Assembly: GCF_012349115.1 (NCBI RefSeq)
Contig: NZ_PQIG01000100.1
Span: 62,001 to 126,000, forward strand
Length of the DNA stretch: 64,000 nucleotides
Reading direction: 5' to 3'
Origin: Rhizobium ruizarguesonis
GTDB lineage: Bacteria; Pseudomonadota; Alphaproteobacteria; Rhizobiales; Rhizobiaceae
The translations under genes and the position numbers were made by a program. Under the pieces are notes generated by a model that had not been told where the DNA came from, searched no databases, and saw only the letters and a program-made list of their open reading frames with translations. Below are positions 8,118 to 17,481 of the stretch, in pieces. The stretch's first letter is position 1, and each line of letters starts with the position of its first letter.

Positions 8118-10579
8118 GAAGGATCGTCGCTGCCTCGCTTCTCCTGCTGAATGCCTCCGCCTTCGCCCAGGCGCAGACGGCGCCCTTCGACATGTCCGGC
8201 GAGCGGCCGCCCGGTGCGTCCGTTGGCCCGAGATTGACGCCGCCCACACAGGCCGCGCCGCCTGCGGTCATTGCGCCCGTTCCCGTCACGCCTCCGGTTT
8301 CCGTCATACCCGCACCTGCAACCCCGGCTGCTCCCGCTCCCGTTCCTCCGCCGATCGCTGCCCAGCCGCAGCCGGCGACGCCCGCGCTCCAGCCAGCAGC
8401 AGTAGTAAACCCGGCTGCGCCGCCGCGCCCCGGCGATGTTCGTCGCTTTGTCGTGCCCTTTTCGAAACTCGGCCTCGGCGGCGAATACGACCGACGGTCA
8501 TGGTCCGTCTATCTGACGCCGGAGCAGGCAGCGGCCAAGGCAAGCTTCACCTTCGCCTACCAGAATTCGATCGTCGTTGCGCCTGAGGCCTCGGCGCTGA
8601 CCGTCTATCTCAACAACCGCCCGATCGGCCAACAGCGCGTCGGCTCGCCGGATGGCCCGTCGACCGTCACGTTCGAGGTTCCGCCCGGTCTGCTGCAGCC
8701 CGGCGCTAACCTCGTCACCTTCGAAGCCGATCAGCGCCACCGCACCGATTGCAGCATTCAATCGACTTATGAACTGTGGTCGAACATCGATCCGGCCGGA
8801 ACCTATCTGAGCTTTGCCGGCAGGGATGCGGCCCCGCTAGCGAGCGCCGACGCAATCCGCGCCATCGGCGTCGACGGTGCTGGCAAGACCGAGTTCGACA
8901 TCGTTGTCCCGGCGCTGGAGCAGCCGGGAACCACCAAGCCGCTGCTACGGCTGGCGCAGGGCCTGTCGGTGCTGAGCAGTATGCCGAACCAGATTTTTGC
9001 CTTCAGCACCGCGTCGCTTCCGGCCGCCGGGCCTGGCAAGCTCAGCGTGCTCGTCGGTACCGCGGCGGAACTGCGGCCGCTCTTTCCCGGCCTGCCGCCC
9101 GGCGCCGAAAGTGCAGCACTCGCCGCTTTCGTCACCGACCCGCGCAGCGGCTCGCCGGTCCTTCTGATCAGCGGCCCTTCCTGGCAAGCGGTCTCCTCGG
9201 CGATCGATACCATCGTCTCGCCGACGGACAGATCCTCGGATGTCCGCCGCGACGTGCTGACCACCGAACGCTGGAGCGCGCCGAACGCGCCGCTGGTCTT
9301 TTCCGACACGAACATCGCCCTGTCTCAGCTCGGCGTGAAGACCACCGAATTCTCCGGCCGGCGGTTGCGGACCAGCTTCAATATCGCCGTGCCGGCCGAT
9401 TTTTATGCCAATGCCTATGGCGAGGCGAAGGTGCTGCTCGACGCCGCCTATACCGATAACGTGCTGCCCGGCAGCCACATCGATATTTACGTCAACGACA
9501 ACATCGCCTCCACCGTACCGATCACCACGACATCAGGCGGCATTCTCCGTCATCTGCCGATCCGCGTGACGATGCGGCACTTCAAGCCCGGCCTCAATTC
9601 GGTGGCGATCGAAGCGATCCTGATGACCAAGGACGACGCCGTCTGCGCGCCGGGCGCGACCGCCGGCGCGACCCCGCGCTTTGCCCTGTTCGATACCTCC
9701 GAGCTGGAGATACCGGATTTCGCCCGCGTCGGTCAGCGTCCGAATCTGGCGGCAATGGCCGGCACCGCCTATCCCTATGGTCGGGCCACGGAGCCGACGC
9801 CGCTTTTCATCGACCGCATCGACGCCGACACGCTTTCGGCCGCCGCCACGCTGCTCGGCCAGATGGCGATCACGGCCGGCCATCCGATCGCCGTCGAAAC
9901 CGTCGCCTCGCCGAATACGATCGGCGATCGCGATGCCATCTTCATCGGCTCCATCTCGCAGATGCCGACAACCGCACTGTCGCAGACCAATATCTCCACG
10001 ACGAGCCAGGCCTCGTGGCGTCCGGTGGCGGATACGCAGCCGGACGTCGTCGATACCGGTACGGCTTTCGAGGAGTGGAACTCCAAGGTCAGCGGCGGTG
10101 TCTTGCACAACCGGGTCACCGCCTTCCGCGAGTGGCTGTCGCGCAATTTCGATATCTCCCGCAGCTCGCTGCAATTCATCCCCGGCGCCGAGCAGATTTT
10201 CACGCCGGCCAACGCCGACACGCTGCTGGTTGCACAGGGCTCCAGCCCCGTGGGAGCCGGCGCATGGACCGTGGTGGCGGCGCCGTCGGCGAAGGATTTG
10301 CGCGAAGGGCTCGAGGTTCTGACCGCGCAGCTGAACTGGCCGCAGATATCGGGCCACATCACCACCTATTCGAGCAAGACAGGCAAGATCGAAACCGTGC
10401 CCGTCACCCGTTTCGATTTCGTGCCGTCCACCCCCTGGTCGATCGCCAATTACCGGCTGATCGCCGCCAACTGGCTGTCGACGAATATCCTCTCCTACGC
10501 CTTCCTGCTGGTCTTCTTCGTGCTGCTGATCGGCGTCACCACCTCCAGCATGCTCAGAAGACTGGGCCGGTCCAAATGA
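8114..10579 (+). CDS. bcsB: Cellulose synthase periplasmic regulatory subunit BcsB
   Basis: An 821-residue periplasmic protein held by a C-terminal membrane helix (LLVFFVLLIGVTTSSML), which packs on BcsA and guides the emerging glucan. The N-terminus MRRIVAASLLLLNASAFAQA is a signal peptide, followed by a long Pro/Ala linker (about 30-110) and then the jelly-roll/flavodoxin-like BcsB body. The motif FEADQRHRTDCSIQSTYELW is typical. Translation starts inside the bcsA stop (ATGA overlap), and its own stop overlaps bcsZ in the same way. Confidence 0.95.
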   Translation: MRRIVAASLLLLNASAFAQAQTAPFDMSGERPPGASVGPRLTPPTQAAPPAVIAPVPVTPPVSVIPAPATPAAPAPVPPPIAAQPQPATPALQPAAVVNPAAPPRPGDVRRFVVPFSKLGLGGEYDRRSWSVYLTPEQAAAKASFTFAYQNSIVVAPEASALTVYLNNRPIGQQRVGSPDGPSTVTFEVPPGLLQPGANLVTFEADQRHRTDCSIQSTYELWSNIDPAGTYLSFAGRDAAPLASADAIRAIGVDGAGKTEFDIVVPALEQPGTTKPLLRLAQGLSVLSSMPNQIFAFSTASLPAAGPGKLSVLVGTAAELRPLFPGLPPGAESAALAAFVTDPRSGSPVLLISGPSWQAVSSAIDTIVSPTDRSSDVRRDVLTTERWSAPNAPLVFSDTNIALSQLGVKTTEFSGRRLRTSFNIAVPADFYANAYGEAKVLLDAAYTDNVLPGSHIDIYVNDNIASTVPITTTSGGILRHLPIRVTMRHFKPGLNSVAIEAILMTKDDAVCAPGATAGATPRFALFDTSELEIPDFARVGQRPNLAAMAGTAYPYGRATEPTPLFIDRIDADTLSAAATLLGQMAITAGHPIAVETVASPNTIGDRDAIFIGSISQMPTTALSQTNISTTSQASWRPVADTQPDVVDTGTAFEEWNSKVSGGVLHNRVTAFREWLSRNFDISRSSLQFIPGAEQIFTPANADTLLVAQGSSPVGAGAWTVVAAPSAKDLREGLEVLTAQLNWPQISGHITTYSSKTGKIETVPVTRFDFVPSTPWSIANYRLIAANWLSTNILSYAFLLVFFVLLIGVTTSSMLRRLGRSK

Positions 10580-11622
10580 GGCGGTGGCGCGCACTCCTGC
10601 TGGCGGCCACGGTCGCGCTTGCCCCTGTAGACCCGCCCGCCGTCGCGCAGCAGGCGATGATCAATGCCGGCGCATGGTCCGCCTACAAGGCGAAATTTCT
10701 CGATGCGACCGGCCGCATCATCGATAACGGCAACGGCAATATCAGCCACAGCGAAGGGCAGGGCTATGGCATGCTGCTCGCCTATCTCGCAGCCAGCCCC
10801 GCCGACTTCGAACAGATCTGGTATTTTACCCGCACCGAGCTGCTGCTGCGCGACGATGGCCTGGCCGTCTGGAAGTGGGATCCGAACGTCAAGCCGCACG
10901 TCACCGACACCAACAACGCCTCGGACGGCGACATGCTGATCGCCTACGCACTGGCGCTTGCCGGCACGGCGTGGAAACGCAACGACTATATCCTCGCCGC
11001 CTCCCGCATGGCGCAGGCGCTGCTTGCCGAAACCGTCGTGCACGCGGCCGGGCACACACTCCTGTTGCCGGGGAGTGAGGGTTTTGCCGCTACCGACCGT
11101 GAGGACGGTCCCGTCGTCAACCCGTCCTACTGGATTTACGAGGCGATCCCGGTGATGGCGGCGCTCGCTCCGTCGGATGCCTGGCAAAAGCTGTCGGAGG
11201 ATAGCCTAACGCTATTGAAGACGATGCAGTTCGGCCCGCGCAAGCTTCCAGCCGAATGGGTGAGTCTCAGCGGCCAGCCGCAGCCGGCGCAGGGTTTCGA
11301 CGCCGAGTTTGCCTATAACGCCATCCGCATCCCGCTCTATCTCGCTCGTGGCGGCGTCACCGACAAGGCGCTGCTGACCCATCTGCGCGAGGGGATGTCG
11401 CAAGACGGCGTTCCCGCCACCATCGATCTGACCACCGGCCGGCCGAAGACCGTGTTGCCGGATCCCGGTTATCGAATTGTTAACGATGTTGTGGCCTGTG
11501 TAGTCGATGGGGCCAAGCTGCCGGGCTCGGCCCTGCAATTTGCGCCCGCACTCTATTATCCGTCCACGCTTCAGCTGCTGGGCCTGGCCTATATCGGGGA
11601 GAAGCATCCGGAGTGTCTGTGA
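10576..11622 (+). CDS. bcsZ: Endo-1,4-beta-glucanase, glycoside hydrolase family 8
   Basis: A 348-residue secreted GH8 cellulase (called celC in rhizobia) that trims the growing glucan in the periplasm. The signal peptide is about residues 1-26. The catalytic acid Glu lies in SHSEGQGYGM and the base Asp in NNASDGDMLIAY; WKWDPN and PVVNPSYWIYEAI are further family blocks. It is coupled to bcsB by an ATGA overlap, and its last ten bases overlap the next gene. In R. leguminosarum bv. trifolii CelC is known to help erode the root-hair wall; that role here is inference. Confidence 0.94.
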   Translation: MRRWRALLLAATVALAPVDPPAVAQQAMINAGAWSAYKAKFLDATGRIIDNGNGNISHSEGQGYGMLLAYLAASPADFEQIWYFTRTELLLRDDGLAVWKWDPNVKPHVTDTNNASDGDMLIAYALALAGTAWKRNDYILAASRMAQALLAETVVHAAGHTLLLPGSEGFAATDREDGPVVNPSYWIYEAIPVMAALAPSDAWQKLSEDSLTLLKTMQFGPRKLPAEWVSLSGQPQPAQGFDAEFAYNAIRIPLYLARGGVTDKALLTHLREGMSQDGVPATIDLTTGRPKTVLPDPGYRIVNDVVACVVDGAKLPGSALQFAPALYYPSTLQLLGLAYIGEKHPECL

Positions 11623-13964
11623 AGTCTTCTCTCGTGGCGATTTCAGCAGCAGTCGTGGTGGCGACCCTCGTCACCGGACTGAAAGATCGTGCCGCTCTGC
11701 AGGAAAGATTCGGCCTTGGGTCTGCCGGCAAGCCGGCGCCGGAGCTGATGATGATGGGCCGCATCAAGCCGACCGATGCTTCCGCCGGCAATCCTGAATT
11801 CAATGCGCAGCTGGTGGCCGACAAGATCGAGGCGATCACATCCCCGTCGCCGCCGGCGCCGGGCGCGCGCGAGCCGGATGCCGCAGCACCGCAACCGGCG
11901 GCACCTCAGACGGTCGCCCAGCCGGCGCCGGTCACGCCCCCCATCGTTTCCGCGCCGCCGGCACCGCAACAGGCGGCCGCGCCTGCGCAGCCTGCCGTCG
12001 ATGAAAGTGCGCTTCGTTATTTCGCCAGCCGCGGCGACAAGGTGCGCCTGCAAGCCGAAATCTCCCGCCTTCAGGCGCTCTACCCAAACTGGGTTCCGCC
12101 GGCCGATCCGCTCGCCGTGCCGCAGAATGGCGACAAACAACTCGAGGCCATGTGGCAGCTCTATTCCGATGGTCGCTATGCGGAGTTACGCAAGGCGGTC
12201 GCCGACCGCCAGGCAGCCGATGCCGGATGGCAGCCGCCGGCCGATCTGCTCGACCGACTCGACGTCGCTGAGGCCCGTGCCCGTCTCGTCAATGCGTCGG
12301 ACCTCAAGCAATATGCGACGGTCGTCGATATCGCTGCCGCAACACCGAGCCTGCTCACCTGCAGCGAGGTCGATGTTCTCTGGCGCGTCGCCGAAGCCTT
12401 CATCCAGACGGAGAGGGCGCAGCGCGGCCAGGACGCCTACACTTATATCCTGAAGAACTGCGCCAATCCCGCCGAGCGGCAGGCGACGGTCGAAAAGGCC
12501 TCGACGCTGCTTGCCTACCAGCCGATGCAGGCACTGCTCACGCTGGAGAGGCCCGCTGCCGACGGCAGCAAGGAATTCGATGCGATCCGCGACAATCTCA
12601 CCCGACGCTTCATGGCCGAGGGCAATGACGATCCGAAGCTTGTTATCGCGCCGGACTACATCGCCCGTCTCGAAAAACTCGCCGAGACTGGGGGGCTCGC
12701 CTCCGACGCGTTACTGCTCGGCTGGTACCAGCTTCGCCGCAACAACGATGCCGATGCCGAGAAGTGGTTCCGCGCTGCCCGAGCCAAGCAAGATTCGGCG
12801 GCCGCTTCGCAGGGACTGGCGCTGGCGCTGATCGCCCGCAAGGCGCCTGAAGAAGCCGAGGACGTGATGTTCCGTTGGCGCGCCGATTCCGAGGATGCAA
12901 CATCAACCTATCTCGCCGCCACCGCCAACCTGATGGCGTTGCAGCCGCCGGCCGATCTGGCCGAAGACGTGCTGCACCGCATCGCTACCGAGGTTATCGC
13001 CCGGAAATACGTGCCGACGGCGCAGCAGTTCGGCTGGTATGCCCGCTCCCTCAACCAGTTCCAGACTGCTGCACGCTGGTTCGAGACGGCGCTGGCCTGG
13101 AAACCCGATGACGAACCGTCCGCCTATGGTCTTGTCATCACCCGCGAGCAACTGAGCGACCGCAAGGCCGTGCTCGACCTTCAGCGCGCCTGGGCCGGCC
13201 GGTCGAGCCGAATCACCAATCTCGAAGACACCTCCTCCCTGATACCGAATGCCGTTACGCCGCCGCCGGAGAAGGGCACGCTTGCCGCACAGCAACCAGC
13301 GGCTCAGCCGACGCAGAATCCCCCGACCGAGCCGCTTCCGGCCGAGCGCCGCATCACCCTGCAGCCGGGGTCGCAAGTGGTCGTTCGCGCGGCAAGGCCG
13401 GCGATGGAGACGGTGACCGTTCCGCGTGGTCCGCGCCAGACACGCGGCTGCTCAACGACAATCGATGCGGGGCAGCTTAAGCCGGCCGACGCGCTGTCGC
13501 GCGGCTGGTGCCTGATGGATATCAACCGGCCGATGGAGGCAATCTCGGCCTTCGAGGCGGCATTGCAGAGCCCGACCCGCAAGGTCCGCGAAGACGCAGC
13601 CTACGGCCAGAGCCTTGCTTATCTCCGCGCCGGCCTCTCGGGCAATGCCGCCGTCGCAGCCACCAAGGCGCCGCAGAACCGCCAGCGTGCCGCCGAGCTT
13701 CAGGTGGCGATCCTCGCCGATCGTGCGCTTTCGGCCTTCGACGCCGGGCGTTACCGCGAAACCCTGATCTATCTCGATCAGCGCGCCCAGCTGCAGCAGG
13801 AACGCATCGACCTGATGGTTCTGCGCGGCTACTGCTACCTCAATCTCAAAATGTACGGCGATGCGACCCGCATCTTCGAAGCCGCTGCCGCGACCGGCAG
13901 CCGCGATGCTGCCCGCGGTCTTGCCGACGTCAGAAACGTCACGCATCCCGACGTCAACGACTGA
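11613..13964 (+). CDS. Cellulose operon TPR protein, BcsC-like without beta-barrel
   Basis: A 783-residue protein starting with GTG inside the bcsZ 3' end. An N-terminal hydrophobic segment (about 1-20) suggests a membrane anchor or export signal. A Pro/Ala linker (80-130) follows, then helical TPR-type repeats, for example LLGWYQLRRNNDADAEKWFRAA and a C-terminal pair around AISAFEAALQSPTRKVREDA. Two Cys residues (RGCSTTI, RGWCLMD) occur in the last TPR block. Enterobacterial BcsC carries a C-terminal outer-membrane barrel; none is visible here, so the export pore must be supplied elsewhere. Position and TPR content support a cellulose secretion role. Confidence 0.85.
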   Translation: MSVKSSLVAISAAVVVATLVTGLKDRAALQERFGLGSAGKPAPELMMMGRIKPTDASAGNPEFNAQLVADKIEAITSPSPPAPGAREPDAAAPQPAAPQTVAQPAPVTPPIVSAPPAPQQAAAPAQPAVDESALRYFASRGDKVRLQAEISRLQALYPNWVPPADPLAVPQNGDKQLEAMWQLYSDGRYAELRKAVADRQAADAGWQPPADLLDRLDVAEARARLVNASDLKQYATVVDIAAATPSLLTCSEVDVLWRVAEAFIQTERAQRGQDAYTYILKNCANPAERQATVEKASTLLAYQPMQALLTLERPAADGSKEFDAIRDNLTRRFMAEGNDDPKLVIAPDYIARLEKLAETGGLASDALLLGWYQLRRNNDADAEKWFRAARAKQDSAAASQGLALALIARKAPEEAEDVMFRWRADSEDATSTYLAATANLMALQPPADLAEDVLHRIATEVIARKYVPTAQQFGWYARSLNQFQTAARWFETALAWKPDDEPSAYGLVITREQLSDRKAVLDLQRAWAGRSSRITNLEDTSSLIPNAVTPPPEKGTLAAQQPAAQPTQNPPTEPLPAERRITLQPGSQVVVRAARPAMETVTVPRGPRQTRGCSTTIDAGQLKPADALSRGWCLMDINRPMEAISAFEAALQSPTRKVREDAAYGQSLAYLRAGLSGNAAVAATKAPQNRQRAAELQVAILADRALSAFDAGRYRETLIYLDQRAQLQQERIDLMVLRGYCYLNLKMYGDATRIFEAAAATGSRDAARGLADVRNVTHPDVND

Positions 13965-14039
13965 CGTTGACGCCGCCGCAGCTCTCCGCTACTCGCCTGC
14001 GCAGGGGCCGCCCCGGCCTCATGCTGGAAGGAAACACCC

Positions 14040-14708
14040 GTGCCCGCTCTCCATGACATCCTCGATAGGTCCTACGACGCTTTCCTTTTCGACATGGACG
14101 GAACGCTGCTGAATTCCATTGCCGTCGTCGAACGCGTCTGGAGCGAATGGGCAAGACGCCACGGCTTCGAGCCGGAGGTCTTCCTGAAGACGATCCATGG
14201 CATCCGCGCCTCAGACGTGATCCGCGGGCTCGGCCTGCCCGGCGTCGATCCGGCCCATGAGGCGGATCTGCTGCTCGCCGAGGAGATGGAGGATGTCTCC
14301 GGCATCGTCGAGATCCCCGGCGCCGTCCGCTTCCTCTCCGCCATCGCTGAGGGCAGATGGGCAATCGTCACCTCGGCGCCGATCGAGCTCGCCAGGCGCC
14401 GCATGGCCGCCGCCGGCATCCCGATGCCGAAGGTCATCGTCAGCGGCCAAGAGGTCAAATCAGGCAAGCCCAGCCCCGAAGGTTATCTGCTCGGCGCAAG
14501 CCGCCTCGGCGTCGATCCGAAAAAATGCCTGGTCTTCGAAGATGCCGTCGCCGGCATTCTCGCCGGCGAAGCTGCCGGCGCCGGCGTCACCGTCATCACC
14601 GAAACCCACGCCACACCCTTCGAAACACCGCATTTTTCGATCGCCAACTACCTGACATGGCAGCCCCGCCAGACCGCCGAAGGCCGGCTGAAGCTCGCGG
14701 CGATCTGA
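14040..14708 (+). CDS. HAD-superfamily sugar-phosphatase-like hydrolase
   Basis: A 222-residue HAD subfamily IA enzyme. The nucleophile motif FDMDGTLLNS, motif II (IVTSAP), the motif III Lys in VKSGKPSPEGY and the acidic motif VFEDAVAGI are all present, with a helical cap in residues 20-85. The type resembles glycerol-phosphate or sugar-phosphate phosphatases. The start is GTG, preceded by GGAAGGAAAC. It follows the cellulose operon by 75 bases with no terminator visible, so read-through is possible. Substrate is not predictable. Confidence 0.88.
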   Translation: MPALHDILDRSYDAFLFDMDGTLLNSIAVVERVWSEWARRHGFEPEVFLKTIHGIRASDVIRGLGLPGVDPAHEADLLLAEEMEDVSGIVEIPGAVRFLSAIAEGRWAIVTSAPIELARRRMAAAGIPMPKVIVSGQEVKSGKPSPEGYLLGASRLGVDPKKCLVFEDAVAGILAGEAAGAGVTVITETHATPFETPHFSIANYLTWQPRQTAEGRLKLAAI

Positions 14709-14806
14709 CCATTCGCGCAAACCGCTCCCTTTTTGTTGGAGGCAAGGTTTTTCCGCTTGCATTGCACGCGCTGAAAAACTAAACGAAGCAAGCCGTTTCG
14801 GCAGGT

Positions 14807-14883
<77 letters not shown>

Positions 14884-15025
14884 TTTAAATCATTGAAAAC
14901 CCTAGTCTTTCCGGAAAAAGTAAAGCCTCGAAAGAGGCAGGTTGCGAAAATTGGGGCCATTCTGGGGCCATGACAGCCACGGCACCCTAGTGACGATTCG
15001 GCCCAGCTATGGCATTCTCCGCGAC

Positions 15026-15514
15026 ATGCCCACACCGAAGCTTCGCCCCACCCTCGTTGAGAATCCGTACTTCTCCCGCGCCCATCCGCCAGATGTGACG
15101 AACCCGCGCACGATTCCCGCGATGATGGACATCCGCGAAAGCGCGATCACGACATTGGCGGCGAGAGGTGTTCTCGATGCTGCTCAGGTGGCCGCCGCGA
15201 CGCACTTCCGGGCGCGGTGGGAATCGATGGGTGGCAGAGGTGCTTCGGCCATCGATTATGGTCGTGAACATGTCGACGGCGGCAAGGCGCGCGACCCCAT
15301 CACGGAACGGCAAGTGAATGCGGGCAAGGAGCTGGCCCGATGTCGGGCTCTCCTCGGCGCCCGGATGTACGGCCTCGTTTCCGCCGTCTGCGGCGAGGGG
15401 TTTGCACTGACTGAGATTTTCGCGCGAAAACGGGAACGGCTGACTGCGGCGGATTGCCTGCGCATAAGCCTTGACGATCTCGCCGAACTCTGGCGGATGG
15501 CAACGCGGCGCTGA
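15026..15514 (+). CDS. Hypothetical protein, DUF6456-like
   Basis: A 162-residue helical protein. The segment around AATHFRARWESMGGRGASAIDYGREHVDGG and the C-terminal CLRISLDDLAELWRM resemble the DUF6456 C-terminal domain of rhizobial regulators (remembered similarity, not searched). The ATG at 15026 is used; a TTG further upstream would add a low-quality extension beginning inside a short direct repeat (GGGGCCAT twice). It stands alone after tRNA-Pro, consistent with an element remnant. Function is unknown. Confidence 0.55.
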   Translation: MPTPKLRPTLVENPYFSRAHPPDVTNPRTIPAMMDIRESAITTLAARGVLDAAQVAAATHFRARWESMGGRGASAIDYGREHVDGGKARDPITERQVNAGKELARCRALLGARMYGLVSAVCGEGFALTEIFARKRERLTAADCLRISLDDLAELWRMATRR

Positions 15515-15584
15515 TGTCCCGCTTTGCCGCAGAGGAATGCCGACCGCGCCGCGCGGCTCGGCCTTATCGCAGCGCGGCGGCTTT

Positions 15585-16281
15585 TCATCCTCCTTGCCCC
15601 TCGGGCACTGCCGGCTCGATTAGCAGGTCCGCGTCAATCTTTAGCGGATCCAAGTACACTGGATGCTCAAGCAAGAGGTCGATGGCGAATCGCAACATGT
15701 CCGCCGCCGCCGCACGCTCAGCAGCAAATGGTTCCGCCTCGGGCTCAAGGAGGCGTTTTTTCGGTTTCTTGGTATTCAGCCCGTGGACTATCGCTGACCG
15801 AACTTCATAGATTTTCTAAACGCTCGCAACGACGTCTGCTGGTTTTCGCGTTCCACTGAGCCTTGCTAGCGCTCCCGCACGTAAGCGGAGCTTGTAAGAG
15901 AGCGCTTGATCTTCTGGTCACCGAGGAGCACTTCAAGGCCTATCGTCGCGTCAAGGATCGCGTCCACGGCGTCGTCGCGCGTCATGCAACTGTTCAGTCG
16001 CTTGAGCGCTATCGCGACCCTCTCTTCCCGCCGTCCAAGGATGAGATTGTAGAGCCTCCTAACGTCTTCCAATTCTTGCGAGGCGGAGAAGATGCTCGAC
16101 CAGCGCGGCTTCGAGCTTCGCGGCGCCTATGTCCAACTGCTTGCGATAGCGCTTCCGCAGCGTCTTCGCGAAGATTTCGATCGGTGCCGCTCCGCAGTCT
16201 GGGCAATGCCAGAGATTTCTTGCCATCGTGCGGCCGTTGTGCGCGCCGTTTGCAGTGCAGGCAGTGCCATTCGGCCGACAA
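15585..16281 (-). pseudogene. Decayed zinc-ribbon plus HEPN (Apea-like) gene
   Basis: Reading the minus strand by hand gives pieces of one helical protein in changing frames. From 16281 (TTG) comes a Cys pair (HCLHC); one frame over, from 16226, comes NLWHCPDCGAAP, completing a C-x2-C/C-x2-C zinc ribbon, then helices to a stop at 16059. In a third frame, 16072-15866 gives ERVAIALKRLN and DATIGLEVLLGD, typical of Apea-like HEPN domains. A further one-base shift near 15905 continues LSYKLRLRAGALARLSG, an in-frame TAG interrupts at 15816-15818, and the HEPN end YEVRSAIVHGLN follows, stopping at 15585. HEPN domains are often RNases or RNA-binding modules in defence and stress systems. Whether this was one gene or two is uncertain. 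Confidence 0.65.
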
Positions 16282-16452
16282 GCCGCGGCCCAGGGGTGCT
16301 GGGCGGCCCGACCCTCTTTGTCCGGCTGATCGCTCGTCGGACGCCACCACTGTTTTTAAGCCTAAGCGAGGCCACGCCAGTTGGCCTTATCAAGTTGGCG
16401 GGCGACGATTTCCAAGGCGCCATTCTGCTGGATGCTTTCCAAGGACGCCTCG

Positions 16453-17481
16453 CTATAGGCCTTCCCGGCCGCCAGCGAGGCAGCAGGCACCTCGACGGTC
16501 ATCGAACTGGAGCGGTCCGTGGGGGGGGCAAATTTCGGTTCGCTTGACGCATCTGAAGCCAACGTGACTGGTGGAGGTGTCCTCCGGTTCCGCATGACGG
16601 GCGGCGGGACGGTAGCGACGACAGTAGTTCGGCGCGCAGAGATGTGACCCGCCTTTCAGCACCCGTCTTGGGATTCGAACATTCGGTTCGCGGGGATCGA
16701 GGCTTGCTTCTCGGTCACCACCACGAGGGTTTTGACGAATGCAACACGATTTGGTCGCGGGTTGAGGATGGCGGGTTGACCAGTAATCTGACGTCCACTC
16801 CCAGACGTTGCCGATCATGTCGTGAAGACCATACCCGTTCGCGGGGAAAGACCCAACCGGCGATGTCCTGTCGGCGCCGGGCCGTTTCGTGCTCATTGTG
16901 GGAAACGTTCCCTGCCACGTATTGGCCATAAGCTTGCCATCTGGGTTGAATTCGTCGCCCCAGGCGAATTCGGCATCGTCAATCCCGCCACGCGCTGCCA
17001 GCTCCCACTCAGCTTCAGTTGGTAGATCCTTGCCAGCCCAATGGGCGTAAGCCAGGGCGTCGCGGTAGGCCACATGAACGACGGGATGGTCGAGCTTCCC
17101 ACGAATGTCACTGCGACCACCATAGGGGTGTCGCCAGTCTGCGCCGAACTTGAACGACCACCATTGTGTTATGTCGGAGCCGATGACCGCCTTTGGTTGG
17201 GTGAACACGAGCGAGCCGGCCCGCAGCATTCCGGGAAGTGCCCCTGGGTAGTCGGCAGCTTTTGGCGTCATTTCCGCGACGGTGACATGTCCGGTGGCTT
17301 TGACGAAGGCGGCAAACTGGCGGTTTGTTACTGGCGTCGCGTCGATCCAGAAGCCGTCGACCTTGACCGGATGCGCAGGCGATTCCTCCGGATAGTGCCT
17401 GTTCGATCCCATGGTGAACGTCCGTGCAGGCACCCACGCCAGCCCGACAAATGCGGGATCGTATGCATCTGCTGCGCTCAT
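16453..17481 (-). CDS. Formylglycine-generating enzyme (sulfatase-modifying factor)
   Basis: A 342-residue FGE-sulfatase domain protein that oxidises the active-site Cys of type I sulfatases to formylglycine. The opening WVPARTFTMGS, the PTEAEWELAARGG block, NVWEWTSDYW, and the end GGSHLCAPNYCRRYRP...GFRC are diagnostic. Cys282 and Cys287 match the redox/copper Cys pair of aerobic FGEs. The start at 17481 has AGGTGG nine bases upstream; two earlier in-frame starts exist at 17487 and 17493. It is divergent from an arylsulfatase carrying the target motif. A run of eight G (16521-16528, plus strand) lies in the 3' end, and the tail after it looks unlike a protein end; see findings. Confidence 0.93.
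   Translation of the reverse strand: MSAADAYDPAFVGLAWVPARTFTMGSNRHYPEESPAHPVKVDGFWIDATPVTNRQFAAFVKATGHVTVAEMTPKAADYPGALPGMLRAGSLVFTQPKAVIGSDITQWWSFKFGADWRHPYGGRSDIRGKLDHPVVHVAYRDALAYAHWAGKDLPTEAEWELAARGGIDDAEFAWGDEFNPDGKLMANTWQGTFPTMSTKRPGADRTSPVGSFPANGYGLHDMIGNVWEWTSDYWSTRHPQPATKSCCIRQNPRGGDREASLDPREPNVRIPRRVLKGGSHLCAPNYCRRYRPAARHAEPEDTSTSHVGFRCVKRTEICPPHGPLQFDDRRGACCLAGGREGL

Noticed and set aside
16362..16502. 46-codon minus frame (MTVEVPAASLAAG...) as a separate gene
   Set aside because: It overlaps the FGE gene and is better explained as the alternative FGE tail reached by slippage in the G8 tract.
16092..16547. 151-codon plus-strand frame over the decayed HEPN gene
   Set aside because: It lacks any domain pattern, while the minus strand shows zinc-ribbon and HEPN motifs after frame correction.
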